A stretch of 64,000 nt of DNA from Tolypocladium sp. Sup5 PDA-1 (Eukaryota; Ascomycota; Sordariomycetes; Hypocreales; Ophiocordycipitaceae): contig JPHH03000096.1 in the NCBI GenBank assembly GCA_000750105.3, positions 17,366 through 81,365 on the forward strand, in the 5' to 3' direction. A program made the translations under genes and the position numbers. Position 1 is the first letter of the stretch; each line of letters opens with the position of its first letter. Below are positions 1-11,925 of the stretch, piece after piece. The notes below the pieces were generated by a model. The model was not told the origin of the DNA. It searched no databases and saw only the letters and a program-made list of their open reading frames with translations.

Positions 1-179
1 CGCAGGCTTGGATGACGGTGTTCCTTCGTCTTCACTTCGATATCGTCATGGAGAGCGAGACTCTCCTCGCCGCCCTGGAGCAATGGAAGTCGCACCAGGA
101 GCTGGAGTGTAACCGGTTGGATGATCTTGTTGGGTATTGTAGTGGCGTCGTCAATTTTCTCAGGAGTCCGCGGACATAG
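1..179 (+). CDS. utp21: Utp21/WDR36 C-terminus, partial (5' end outside window)
   Basis: The frame starting at base 3 is open and ends at TAG 177-179, giving 58 C-terminal residues. They begin QAWMTVFLRLHFDIV and end with SGVVNFLRSPRT. This matches the pattern at the end of the Utp21-specific domain of WDR36/Utp21, where an arginine-rich helix and 'ELVQAxLxLFLKLH' precede a final helical hairpin. Utp21 is a WD40 component of the UTP-B (Pwp2) subcomplex of the U3 small-subunit processome in the nucleolus and is needed for 18S rRNA maturation. The WD40 propellers lie upstream of the window. The call rests on a short stretch recognised by eye, so another helical C-terminus remains possible. Confidence 0.62.
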   Translation, partial: QAWMTVFLRLHFDIVMESETLLAALEQWKSHQELECNRLDDLVGYCSGVVNFLRSPRT

Positions 180-3100
180 TAGCGTTGGGGGAGTAGCTGT
201 GTCGTTCCTAGATGACGGTCAGAGTGAATATCAAAACAAAACATTTCATCTAGTCAAGAACGAACACGTGAGCAGCAGCAAGATTATAAGGGTGGATGGA
301 GAAGGATCAAAGACGTGTCTATTGCCAGTTATGATCTTGGTTCTTCTTTCTGGTCTTTGTCCCAATGATGCGGTTTCGAAGCCCGACGTCCGCAGGGCGA
401 TGGAACTCGTAAGGATGTTGGAGAAGCTGGCACAAGCGACCTGGGGACTCGAGGCCCTATGTCCCTCAGATTAGCCTTCTATAACGGATTTCACCTTGGC
501 AAACGGGAAGCGTTGGGAACGGGGGAGGTGGGAGGTGGGAAGGAAGAGCAGCAGTTGGTTGGGGCGCAGCCGCTCTACCAGCTTTGTTGATTTCTCGAGT
601 TCTTAGGTTAGCAACAAATCCCACAGCGTCAGAAACGTCAAAGACAGGCTTGTGGCAAAATCACGCAGAGAAAAGTTCTGCCCATGGTAATTTCGTCGAG
701 ATGTTTTTCAGAGATAGAAAATATCCAAGCTCGTAGACGCTGAAAGTAGGAATTCGGACAGAGCCTGGAGGACGCGTCTGAGGCAAGATCCTGATTTCAC
801 TTTCTCAGTAGGCTGCCGTGGACTAGGTGCGGTCGTGGAGGTAGTTCCACTGGGAGGACGCGTGTTTTCGTGAGTCGTCGGTGTTTGAAACTTCAAGGTG
901 GTTAACGTGAGAGGGGTCGAGGGGATTAACGGCAGAAGTAGTACCATAGAAGCCCGCATTCCTACTCTGCTGTGCCTGTGCCAGTTGTCTTGTAGCCTGG
1001 CGTTGATGAAGTCTTCGAGTTCACCATGGTTGGAGATGGGCCGCCCATGGATGTGACGCCACTGGACGCCTCTCCACAGCCACCAACTCGAAGGAGTGTT
1101 ATTTTGATTTTGGAACGACCGAAACGATGAAAACGACTGAGAGAACATTGGAAGCTTGATGTCGAGAAGAACCACTCATAGCCAGAGTTGAGCTCAGTTC
1201 GATCGCTGACGTGGCTCTGAAAATATCGATGGTAGAAACGCGAGAGGGGTTGGCGGCGACGGGGTCGAGGAACTGATTTCGAGGAAGACACTCTAGCAGT
1301 TTGAGCTTTTCAGATTAGATTCTGCAGTAATCTATGGCATCAAAGGGAAGTGTGAAGGCAGAGGAGCGGGACGTGGACGTCGTTGGGAATCCTTTGTCCC
1401 CCCTGTGCTCGTTCTGATCGAGTTTTCGAACGTGGCGATGATGACGAGTCCTCATAATCTGCGGACAAAGAAACAAGGAGCGGTACTTCGAGAAGAACAT
1501 ACTGACTGCTTGAATCCCTACAGTCTTTGACACTGAAGAGCGGACGGCATCGAGTGCCGGCAAAACAACAACACAGACGGCCATCACGGCTCTGGTTACG
1601 CGCCCCAACGAACATCGTGGGCCGCAACACCATCCCACAACACTTTACTGCAGTTCACGGGGGCTGACCTCACGCAGTACGTACGGCTAGCAACACTTCT
1701 CAACAATAACAGCAACAAAGCTTCAGCAGCAGCCCTCCAACAGTCCAGTCACGATCACAACGAGCAAGCTTCTTCTTCATGGCCTCCGACAAGCAGAGGC
1801 ACACAATGAAAAAGTATCAATGGCCATGGGCAAAGATCAAAAATTGTGCCTGACATGACCCCGAAGAGTAATGCACCGTAGACGACGCCGCGAGAGTGCA
1901 ATGCAGGCCGTCACTGGTAAGTCTCCAGGCTCATGATCTTGGAGGCTTCAGACAAGGTAAGTATGAAGAAGAAAAGAAGAAGAAAAAATTGAAAGAGGGA
2001 GGGGGGTCGGCGAGGTATTTATAGTTGGGTCCCAGATTCTGCCGAGCGGTGTCCCGGGTTACTGATCTCGAGGAGCGCCGGGTCGTCATTGGCTGCGTCG
2101 AGCGTGCGAGTGACTGGCTGCCGGGGTGAATTACTGCGAGAACTCACGGGGGATTGCCGTTTAAGGTAAGGGCAGGCGGTAATGGCGTGCTGCTGGCCGG
2201 CTGCACGATCAACGGGCGTTTTTCGACTGACGGAGGGGGAGTTGAGGGAGGTTGATCGGTTACATCCCCTGAGGAGAGGAGGAGACCACGGCGTTCGACT
2301 GTCCTGCTCTTTGTGTAACGAGTGTAGAAGCTGTAGAGCATGTTGTTTGAATAGTATACGTTGGTGTCTTCATTATAGGAACTCGTTGGAGTTGCGCAGA
2401 GTCCATGTAGCGTGCGTTGTTGGAATCTGCTGGGTGAAGCTGGGTGGTTGGGTGCCGCTACACAGCGCCTCCATCACGGAGAATCATGGTGTCTGGCACA
2501 GCTGCCCTTGAACACAACCAACATCATCAGCAAAACTTCCTTCAGCCCCTGAGTAGCGCACTCAAGTCCATTACCCGTACAGCTGATGCGGTCACCCGCT
2601 TCGATGTTTCTTGTTGCAGCCCCTGAAGCTCTTCCCCAGCCAATCTCGCGATCCTTGGTCAGCTGTGCCACTCTCCACAACAAAGGCGAAGCATCGTGTA
2701 GAGTACCAGAACACTCTGAAGCACAGTGTTGATACAAAGAGCTAACGAGGAGTGTATTTCTAGCCACCATGCTCGTCACCTTCGCTCCCTCGTCGCTGCA
2801 CGGTTTTCAAACGTCCCCTCCGCCCGAAACACCTGAACAATTCGAACATCTACACAAGAGATCAAAGTCAGGAGAAGCTGTCGGTCATGAACTCGGTGTA
2901 CCCAAGTCTCCCGCCAACCAAGCCTCTGATGTGGGCTGCCTGTCGTTGCTTCGACGCGATCGTGGTTCTTGGAGGGCACAGGAGACTTCTGGTGATCCAT
3001 GGCTGCTGGTTCCTGCAAAATAGCAGTCGCCCCGTGGAGAACATGGCTCCAACACCATAAAACACATATAATACGCGTAGATCTTGCTCAAGGGCAGGAT

Positions 3101-4944
3101 CCATCGCGGCTTGGTGCTGTGGACGGCGTTGGTAACCACCAGAGCATGCCAGAAGGGGTACAAATGCTACGCGTGCGCTGCTGTCGACTATGGAATAGAA
3201 CCAGACGCGTGTTATCCGCTATCGTTGATATTCGGAGCCAGCACTGGTTGACAGCAACTCTAAGACGACCCAAGTTGTTGAGACGCCGACTACTCCATGG
3301 CGGCCCCGACGTAAGGTCACAGTAAACTGAGGGTGGCATTGATCCTCTCCTAAGAGATTATTTCAGAATATTCCAGTGCCACTACGATACAGGCATCAGC
3401 CGTACAGACCCAACCAAGATCCCGAGGAGGGACGGAATCTTCGTACATCCCCAGGGTCATTGTCATTCTGTTTCTCGTTTCTTCGCTCGGTTCGATCGAC
3501 GGACCCTCGGATTCTGGGTAGAATGGTCGAGAGTTGGATGAAACGTGGTCTACGGATCACAGGGGGCGAAATCAAGGGGGGCTGTGATAACCAATGGTCA
3601 GCGACGGTGAAATCAAAGAGGCTTTTGCACGTAGTGAAGATGCTTGAGGCTGCGTAAAGCAAGGGAGACGAGGGGTATTACCAGGACTGATCAGTCCATG
3701 GTCCCATTCTGGTGCTAAGACCACGGCAGGTATTCTGTAGCTCGGCAGTCGGGCAACATACAGCGCGCACTCAGGGGCAGAGCTCATGTTTTCTGGGCAC
3801 TGATTTGCCACTCGATGACGCTGCGAAAATAAAATAAGAGTATGTTGTGTTTGATTTCATTGGGTTGGTGAAGTGTTCACTGGTTGTGAAGGTGGGTGCA
3901 GTTGTGGCACACCCCTTTCCAGAAGCACAAGCAGTGAATATTCCGGCGGTCAGCTGCCCAGTAAAAGCTCAAACGGGCAGGTTGGAGTACTACCTACCTT
4001 ACAACAAGGGACTGGAAGGCTTGGAAAGCTTTAGCGGACAGAGCAGTGGCCAGCAGCTCTATGGTCTGACTCTGATCTGTCTGCTGGCTGGGCTGGCATC
4101 CAGCCAGAGAACCAGCATGGAGCAGCCTGGGAAATAGGGCATATTTATGAGTGATATTAATTCTTTGAAACATTGAATACTTGTATACTCTGCTGTACTC
4201 CCATAACTTTCACACGTGGGCAGCTTTGACATACGGAACGCGGCTGGCCCGGGAGCAAGGTTTCTGTTCAGCAGTGGAAATGCCCTTGCGTGTACCGTGG
4301 TGTTGGCCGAAAGCTGTGGATGGGTATTAATATGGCGGGGCGGTGCACCCCAAAAAACCCAAAAAAATAAAAACCACATCCTTCTCTCGCATGTGGCTAC
4401 CCATTTCCTGCTGCTCTGAATTCGCTCCTAAGGGGGTCCGCCTCCTTCTTCAAAGGCCGAGAACCTCGCGATCGAAAGTATGAACGATCTCATGTCGTCG
4501 AAAATAACAAACCATGAAACTCCCAAAAGACTTGGTGAATACTCTTGCAAGCAGGCCCAGGAGTTCTTGAGAGTCTTGACAACCTTGGGCACGGCAAAGG
4601 TAGAGGGCGACGGCAGTAAATGGAGGGTCTTCACTGCTTCAGAAGGGCCGCCCGCAACGTTTTGATAGAGAGCGACAGAAACCGACTGCAGGCAAGCCTT
4701 GGGCAATTGAGACTTCAGCTTACCACACACATCTGTGTATATCTGGTGCACGTCCAATTCTGCAAGGAGGCCGGCTCGTATGGCTGACATGCATTGATGC
4801 GGTATCGCAGGGCGCGCTTGAACGGCCAAGTCGGGACAACGGCTGCTGTGCCGGGATCTGGAAATAGCTTCGCCGTCCGCACACTCGGAGACGTCCATCA
4901 TTTGATAGCATCGGGCTTCACTTTTAGTCAACTTGAATCTTTCT
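180..4944. other. Long spacer without a credible gene
   Basis: Open frames here are short, lie on both strands and show no family motif or splice-consistent extension. A TATA-like word with a purine/pyrimidine-biased tract occurs near 1960-2024. Two GTAAGT donor-like sites lie on the + strand near 1918 and 1956, but no exon chain could be built from them. A frame of about 200 codons on the - strand at 4428-5033 was examined and not accepted. Untranslated regions of the flanking genes must occupy part of the stretch. A non-coding transcript or a fast-evolving gene cannot be excluded. Confidence 0.5.
2016..2024 (-). promoter_or_regulatory. TATA-like box with pyrimidine-rich leader
   Basis: On the - strand CTATAAATA is followed about 35-60 nt downstream by a long C/T tract (about 1962-2000). 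This is the usual layout of a fungal core promoter. No convincing coding region follows on that strand, so the site may drive a non-coding RNA or be fortuitous. Confidence 0.25.
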
Positions 4945-5958
4945 TTATTGCAGCGCCTCTCGCTTCCGCGTACTGAGTTGCAGCGTGAAGAGTCCCGTGT
5001 ATCTACGGCAACGCCCCCTGAGGGCACAGGCAAGTCCTAGTACAGTGACCAGGAAAGCAACAGCAATCAGCAGAGTGTCTACTCGCACGTGGTCTGCAAT
5101 GTAATTCAAGGCTTGCCCGTCCGAGCCGTGCCACGACCGCCCGGCCGCGTGCCGAATCACCGCCCCCCCGTATTCCTCGTCCAGCAACCCCAGGTCATGT
5201 GGCAGCGTGCCATACAACCACGCATACTTTCGAAACGCCGACGTCACCATCATCGGCCCCGTGGACCAGAATACCTGGAGGTACGGCAGGAGGATCCATT
5301 TCGACGCCGCGCCGCCGCGCCGCTTGGCCTCGTAGAGGGCCCATTGCAGGAACGAGGATCCCCGCTCGGCCATGAAGAAGTGGTTACTCAGGCCGAGGGT
5401 TCCCGCCGTGGGGGCGAAGATGGCTTGCAGGCCGAGGCGTTGTAGGCATGATATTTGTTCGGCCGAGCTTGGGTATACGTCCAGGTCTGCGTAGATGCCG
5501 CCCTCTGCGTCGACGACTACCAGCCGAGCCACGTCAGCTCGCTGGATATTCTGGGGGTAAGCCTCGTATGTCGATAGCAGCCAGGCGTATTTGGTCTTTA
5601 TGAGTTGGAGAACGTCGTCGTCGGTCCAGAGCTTGACGGTGTAGTTGAGGGGTTCGAGCATGGTCTTCCACGACTCATGGGACGGCTCGACGTCTGTAGA
5701 ATATGTCCGAACGTCGGCGGTCTTCCATATTTGGTGAACGAGATTGGGTATTCCGGAGTCGACGCTTGGCCGGGAGCCGTCCAGCGGTTCTAGGGCGGTT
5801 GGGGCGCATCCCTTGATTACGTCCATCGACTCTGACAACTGGCCGGCGACGGCAAAGTCATCCGCGTAACCGAGCTGATGGATAACGAAAAGGACAACGA
5901 GAGATAGTACAACCACCAAAATGAGCATCCGTAAGCCGCTCCTGGGAGCGGCAATCAT
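4945..5958 (-). CDS. GT32 glycosyltransferase, Sur1/Csh1-like (mannosyl-inositolphosphoceramide synthase type)
   Basis: Single exon of 337 residues. The chosen ATG gives a type II signal anchor at residues 9-26; an in-frame ATG 327 nt further upstream would only add a low-complexity tail. The GT32 'DXD sugar-binding' region is clear. PNLVHQIWKT lies at 71-80, a W-T-D-D-D stretch at 111-115, QRADVARLVV at 139-148 and the metal-binding DLD in YADLDVYP at 157-163. WSTGPMMVTS at 231-240 and SWHGSDG at 275-281 follow. A second hydrophobic segment lies at 294-313 near the C-terminus. Length and topology resemble Sur1/Csh1, the Golgi enzymes that transfer mannose from GDP-mannose to inositolphosphoceramide. 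Other fungal GT32 members (Och1-like alpha-1,6-mannosyltransferases) share the fold, so the acceptor is inferred. Nearest genes are more than 4 kb away on both sides. Confidence 0.85.
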   Translation of the reverse strand: MIAAPRSGLRMLILVVVLSLVVLFVIHQLGYADDFAVAGQLSESMDVIKGCAPTALEPLDGSRPSVDSGIPNLVHQIWKTADVRTYSTDVEPSHESWKTMLEPLNYTVKLWTDDDVLQLIKTKYAWLLSTYEAYPQNIQRADVARLVVVDAEGGIYADLDVYPSSAEQISCLQRLGLQAIFAPTAGTLGLSNHFFMAERGSSFLQWALYEAKRRGGAASKWILLPYLQVFWSTGPMMVTSAFRKYAWLYGTLPHDLGLLDEEYGGAVIRHAAGRSWHGSDGQALNYIADHVRVDTLLIAVAFLVTVLGLACALRGRCRRYTGLFTLQLSTRKREALQ

Positions 5959-8900
5959 TATCGATGATTGTGTAATATCGACTGGACCGTCGGGGCGCCG
6001 TCGGGTCGCCGACGAGGAGAGATGGAGCGATGGGATGTTAACCAAGAAAGGGGGTCGGACTGCAATCGAAGAGGTATCGAACGACGAGGAATGAAGGCTA
6101 TGGCAAGGGACGATTGAATTTTCCAAACAATATCGAATCCAGTGGCAACGAAGTGGTATCGAGAACGGGGCAAAATGCGTTACAGTCGCATACTGAAGAG
6201 TCGAGAGATTAGTTTGTCTGTAAATACATGAAAGTGAAGACTGAAGACGGTTGGAAAAGAAGAGCAACCGATCGATGCATGGCATGGCAAAACGCTCAGA
6301 ACGATCTGCAAGTCTCCGGGCATTGTCTTCCCGTACATGCCCCCTTTCACAGTGAGGCCTCGAGCCGACGAGTCACGACTCACGGCACCGATGACTCCAT
6401 CACAGGTCGGCGGCTCTGCATCATCGTCCGCAGCCCTTGCCAAAACAAGGGGCTGGTCATGCTTCACCTCATTATGCTTAACCGACACAGCGAAAGCACC
6501 GACCTGACGCGGGTCGCATTGGCGCCACCGCTCTCAACCCCCAGTCCGTGCGCACTACGCGGTTCGGCAGAACCACTTTGGAAAGGTCGCAATTACGCAC
6601 GAGTAGTACGTGGTCCGTAGATGCGCCACGAGTTCCATGCGTGCCATTGGCAGGGCGCTCTGCGTGCTGGGGCAGCCCCGTAGGGTTGCCGCGCGTTTTC
6701 TTGTTCCCTTTTGGTTCTACGGACTAATTACGAAGTACGTAACTTACTCCGTACAACATCTGTATCTGTCTTGGACTCCGGCCGTCAACCGCCGCGGCCG
6801 CGCAATCGCCATGCGATCATGAAATGGTGTTGAGGCTGTGCTAAAGATCAATGATCCAAGGCTGCGCAAGCGCTTCTCCGCACTATGCCCGACTCGACGC
6901 CTTGGACAGGGGGATGCGCTTCCGGACGTCGGGCGTAATGCGGGCCTCAACAGGCTTAACCCCATGCGTACGGGGAGCTGCAACTTCTTGGGCGTTGGAA
7001 GCGAATTTCTTCCACGCTTTTGGCCAAGAAAGAAAGGGCTAGCGATCCGGGGACGTGCTGGGCAAAAGGGCCCTACGAGGCTACGAGTACTGCCGCACAA
7101 GTGAGCCCCATTTCAACCATTCCAAGGACTGGATCCGATCCGTCTTCTCGAGTCGCGCCGCACCCACGTCAGCGATCATCAACGAACGATCAACAAGAGT
7201 ACGTATGTACGTCTCGAGTGTCCCCATCATCAACGGCACGGACGCGACCGCGCAGCTCGGCCAAGCGTAAACTACAGTAGGATCATGATGGCATCCGTCA
7301 TGGTTGCTGCCAGTCGGTGCGGGACGGAGTGAAATTGGCGTCTCTGTGAACAAATTGGGCCACGCAAATCGCGTACGCGTACGTGCATCAGATATCTCTG
7401 CGTTAGCATCTCGTATTTGCGGAGACATCACACACAAAAAGAGGAAGCTGTCTGGACGGGCAAGGGGCAGACGGTGGCCAGGAGTGCAGGACACCCGCGC
7501 CCACCGTCACAACTCCTTACATGTATGCCCTCTGTTTTGGGGGATTCGTCTACCAAGAAGGATCGTCGGCACCCGATGCTTGGTGAGAAGCGCAAGGTGC
7601 CGGCGGATGCATTATGCCCTCCGGGATTCCCGCAGCCAGTTACAAAGCAGTGGTGCAGGCCGCCAGGGATACGGCAATCTTCGGACATGGCCGAGTCCAG
7701 GACAGCGAGAAAAGGGGTAATGGGTTCAGTGATGGAAATGCTTGTACTCCGTACGTTCTCACGGAACTCAACCGAGGTCCAGTGGGCATTCGGCAATGAG
7801 TTGAACCACTTAATTATGTGTTCGTTGCGGTGAGGCGGTTGTGCGAGCACGCTGCGCCGGGGTTGAGTCCTCAAACAGGATCACCCACTGCACAGCTCGG
7901 GCCTCGTGCTCCGAAAAAACCTTGTCCCTTTGTATCTGTCGTGTCCTTGGAACAAACGTTCCCCATACGACCGACCATTCCTCGAATCGAATCGACTAGT
8001 CAGTCCCAACCAAACCAAAGATCCCCCCCCCCCTTTTCCCCTTGAGAGGAAACTCCCAGTCCACTCAGATCCCACTTGTCCTTCGAAGGATCCATTCTTT
8101 GTTGAAGAAAAGTCTGCTTCGAATCAAGACTCAGCTTCCACCCAACCTCGTCCTCTACTTCGCGTCCGACGCGTCCGACCGAAAGAATACTTCGAATAAC
8201 ATAACAAACCTGTGCCCCCGGCCTGGGTGTTGATAGCGGCTGCCAGTCTACAAGCAACATGAAGACAGTGAGACTATCCAAAAGGACAGCTAGATAGACA
8301 TGGTCCGTTGGACGGCCGCCATCCCGCAATATTTGCTGGCAGCCCTTCCCTCTGGTTCCTGGCTGCTGCTCCTGTGTGGTTTAACACCCCGGATCACATC
8401 CTGATCTTTCCCCAAGCACAGTCAACATGACTGCTGCGCAAAAAGAAAAGAGGTATAGGTACCTCGGGTCCTTTGTTATCACGACGCTCGGGGGACGGGC
8501 TGAACGACGCCAAGTCCTTGCCGTACGCATTCATCCACTTCTTGTCTGTTGATGGAGGCTAGAAATTGTCAGCATCCTATGCAAGTTTCACATCGGCGGC
8601 AAACGAGGCAGACGACCGCTGTCTCTGGAACTTGCTGCCTCGTTGGCGAGCCTTCAGCCTCGTACTTTTGGTCTCAAGGCCAGTTCAGCTCCCCGTTTTA
8701 TCAATCTGGTCAAAGTTAACGAATGGTTTTGGAAACTTTTATAGCCACCCACAAACTCCCTTCGACAACTGTCTCCTTGGCCATGCCCACCGATGGCGTG
8801 GCCTACCTGAACAGTTTCAATACAAGTCAGGTCAACATGAATCCCAAGAGACGGCACGTGCGCGAGCAGGTGACGCGCTTCCAGTCCGCAAGCCTTGAAC

Positions 8901-10049
8901 ACATCGGGCACCGTACAAACAGCGTGCTGGAGACTTGTGCACAGGTGCTGCTGCTCTCCCCCAAGTGGTCACCGTCAAAGATTTCCCAATGCCAGCCTTC
9001 GAGGTGAAGTGCAGCCCCTTCCTGCACCCGCTCGGATACAAAAGCAACCTCAACTCAACAGAAGATACAAATACATAAAGTACCAACTTCGCCACAGCGC
9101 GACGCGTACAGGCTACACGTTACCGCCCTCAGGTTCGACTCCAAAGCCTGACGTCGTCGTTCCCATGATGTCCACTGGTCAGTCGCGCCCCGGAGCTCGA
9201 GTTCGGCCGCGCAGAGGCCAATCACTCCGTCACAGCTCGACCGCGGCCGTGGTCGCCATGGCATTACCACCAACTAAGGCGTCATGAACACATACAGTTA
9301 CTCACCACGTCCTCGAGAACCTCAGTGTCAGAAGACACTTGGCCAGACTCTGCCCCAAGTTCAAGGAAATCCTAGGGTTACTCGTCCCAGAACGCTGGCC
9401 ATTCGGCGCCGTAGCCGCCCTGTCCCACCCGCCCGCCGCCTAGCCTTCTCAACAGAGTCTGGGGGTGGCTGTGGTTGCTGGCTGACGGCTTAGATTAGCC
9501 GCTAATATCACAGCAGGTCGCATGTTATGAAGTATCCTAATGGATTCGTTTATAACATAATGAACTTAGATATAATCTTCTCCATACTAGGATTGGTGCC
9601 ATTATTATTTATTATACGGACGTAGTATTCTCTGGATTAGAATTTGCATTCATACAAGCACAAGTGTTTATGGTGTTATCTTCTTCACATATAAAGGATG
9701 GATTATATTTATATTAATACAATAAATACACAAATTATATGTGACAGTAACAAGTCCCAGATCGGATCAAACCAGAGCGACTCGATAGCAAAGATTTTAG
9801 TGCATGTTGAGGCGGCGACCGTAGTAAACGCCAGAATCGAAACCGAAAGCAGAGGTATTATCTGTTTATTCATCGCCCGATACGGACGTACTTGCGCCAA
9901 TAGCGGCAAAGGCGCCTTACTAGATCCGGGAAGCCACCAAACCCGGAGGGGACAACATCGTATTCTCCCTTGGACTACACTTTCATTCCACCATCGTTGG
10001 GAGAAAGTCCACGCATCACTTGCTAACAGGACCCTGCGGACGTCAGAGA
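5959..10049. other. Spacer, no recognisable gene
   Basis: Frames on both strands reach at most about 150 codons, none shows a recognisable domain, and most overlap each other as mirror frames. The stretch holds copies of an intergenic word family (TACGGACTA at 6718, TACGAAGTA at 6729, TACTCCGTAC at 6745 and 7745), a homopolymeric C run near 8027-8036 and an AT-rich island near 9520-9760. It includes the promoters of the flanking divergently oriented GT32 and enoyl reductase genes. Confidence 0.5.
9500..9760. other. AT-rich island
   Basis: A stretch dominated by A and T (runs such as ATTATTATTTATTATA) in otherwise GC-rich DNA, ending about 300 nt before the enoyl reductase start. No open frame or terminal repeats were seen. 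It could be a decayed, C-to-T mutated transposon remnant or a promoter-proximal AT tract. Confidence 0.5.
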
Positions 10050-11414
10050 ATGAAAGGTCTCGTGCTAACGCCCTCGTGTCGTGAGGCAAAGGTCGAGGAG
10101 CTTCCCACGCCCACCCCTGGGCCTGGAGAGGTCCTCATCCATGTCCGCGCCGTGGCACTCAACCCAGTCGACGAGATCTACGTGTCGTCACCAATTGCTA
10201 TCCAAGACAAACGCGTCGTCGGCACCGACTTTGCAGGTATAGTCGAGGGAGCCAGTCCAGAGCTTGCCAGTTCTTTGGATCCTCGCATCAAGACCGGTAC
10301 ACGAGTTGCTGGATTCCTCCAGGGAGGTGTGTGCCCCTCCGTACAGCCTCCTGACCTCAAATTTCTGTATTCACGCTTCCAGGGATGGTAGTGGTTGCTT
10401 GACGATGGTTTGATTGTTTGATAAGGATGTTGACTTCGTGGTCCATCTAGCATGCTCCGTCAACGATCGCCCTGGAGCCTTCGCAGAATACATCACCGCA
10501 CCGTATGATCTCATCTGGGCCATCCCACCTGGCCTCTCTTTCGAAGCGGCTTCGACGATAAGCTTGTGCGGCTTAACCGCCGCCCAAGGTCTCTTTGCAA
10601 GACTCGGTCTCCTAAGCCCGTTCCACGATAAACACAGCCTGCCCCAGGATGAAAGGAACGAGAGCCCAGTGAATGTGTTCATCTATGGCTCTTCCACGTC
10701 TCTTGGTCTCTACGCGGCTCAGCTCGTGAATCTTTCGTCTGCCGCCTCTGGGAGGAAGATTCGTCTGATGGGCGCCGCGAGTGCGTCGAAACACGGTTTT
10801 CTACGACAAAAGCCTTATAGCTACGATGTGCTCGTCGACTACCGCGATTCGGACTGGGTCGACAAGGTGAAAGCTGCTACGGATAGCAGGGGTGTGGATT
10901 ATGCCATGGATTGCATCTCCGAGGGTTCGACCGTTTACAAGACCCACGGGACACTGAACTCTTCTGCCAAGTTTGCAGTATTCCGTGGTCCAGTTGGTGG
11001 ACGATACGACCTGTCCAAGCTCACGGTGAAGCCAATCTACGGTGCGGTGTGGGAAGGACTTGGCGTCGAGATTGGTTATAATGGTGTGTCTCCTTATGCA
11101 GCGTCATCTGCGGACTACATGTGTTCATATTTGCTAACGAACTGTTCCTTCTAGGCACAATCATCCCGGCAAACCCGAAGGCGCGAGACTTTGCTACCAA
11201 GTTCTTCAACTTCTTAGGCACCAAGACGCCAGCTGGTGGAACACAACTAGAGCCGAATCCTGTCAGGATCATGCCTGGAGGGCTGGAGAGGATCGTCCCG
11301 GATGGCTTTGCTCTCTTGGGGTCGGGACTGGTTGCTGATAGGGCCTCTGTCCAGAGGGAGGAAGAGTATATGCATCCGATCAGTGCTGAGAAGCTGGTAT
11401 ATAGTGTTTCATAG
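10050..11414 (+). CDS. Trans-acting enoyl reductase / zinc-less alcohol dehydrogenase family (MDR superfamily, ToxD/LovC-like)
   Basis: Three exons, 10050-10326, 10451-11083 and 11155-11414, give 389 residues. Introns are 124 and 71 nt (GTGTGT..CTAG twice). Joining the first two exons restores FLQGACSVNDRPGAFAEYI, a hallmark of this family. The GroES-like N-terminal domain carries GPGEVLIHVRAVALNPVDE. The nucleotide-binding domain has FIYGSSTSLGLYAAQL, and MDCISEGST follows. The conserved GxVPGGLERI-type tail appears as IMPGGLERIVPDGF near the C-terminus. The zinc-binding cysteines of true alcohol dehydrogenases are absent. Family members reduce enoyl intermediates with NADPH, often in trans to a polyketide synthase lacking an active ER domain. 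No PKS, NRPS or tailoring gene lies in this window, so the partner is unknown and a general quinone/enone reductase role is possible. Confidence 0.85.
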
Positions 11415-11925
11415 TGTGGAGGTGGTAATAATGCTCCATATCTGTAATGAACTTTATGTAGCGCTTCAATAGCCTGCTTGTGTTCAATTCTAGTACCAAT
11501 GTCCTTGGCTTTACCAGCCATGGAGAGGATATTATGTCACTGTTCTTTTGAATCCAGAGGAGGCTTATAAGTGGTAGTTTACAGCACCTGACCCAAGAAC
11601 CAAGTAACCTCTCCGTTCAGCTGCTGTTCAAATAAAGTAAACGAACATTTGGCACTATAATACGTGGACCATTCCGTCTATCGCCATGATTCCCTGTGTT
11701 TGACTTCCATGTCGTCGTAGTATGTGGTATAGGGTAGTTGGACGGTTGGACCCTGCATGGCGGAGGCTTGTCGACAAGGTCCACGCTAGCGCCCAGTGAT
11801 GCGAGCCACTGCGGGGCAAAGTGCAGCAACTTCCATTGATGTTTTCGTTCGTGGCCGCCGCTCCAGAAAATTTCCATACATCACGAATTCACAGCTCCTG
11901 CTGAAAATCCAGACCACGCGCGACA

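Noticed and set aside
4428..5033. 201-codon - strand frame just downstream of GT32
   Set aside because: It overlaps the end of the GT32 coding region in another frame and has no recognisable domain; protein-like in parts, but more likely 3' untranslated sequence.
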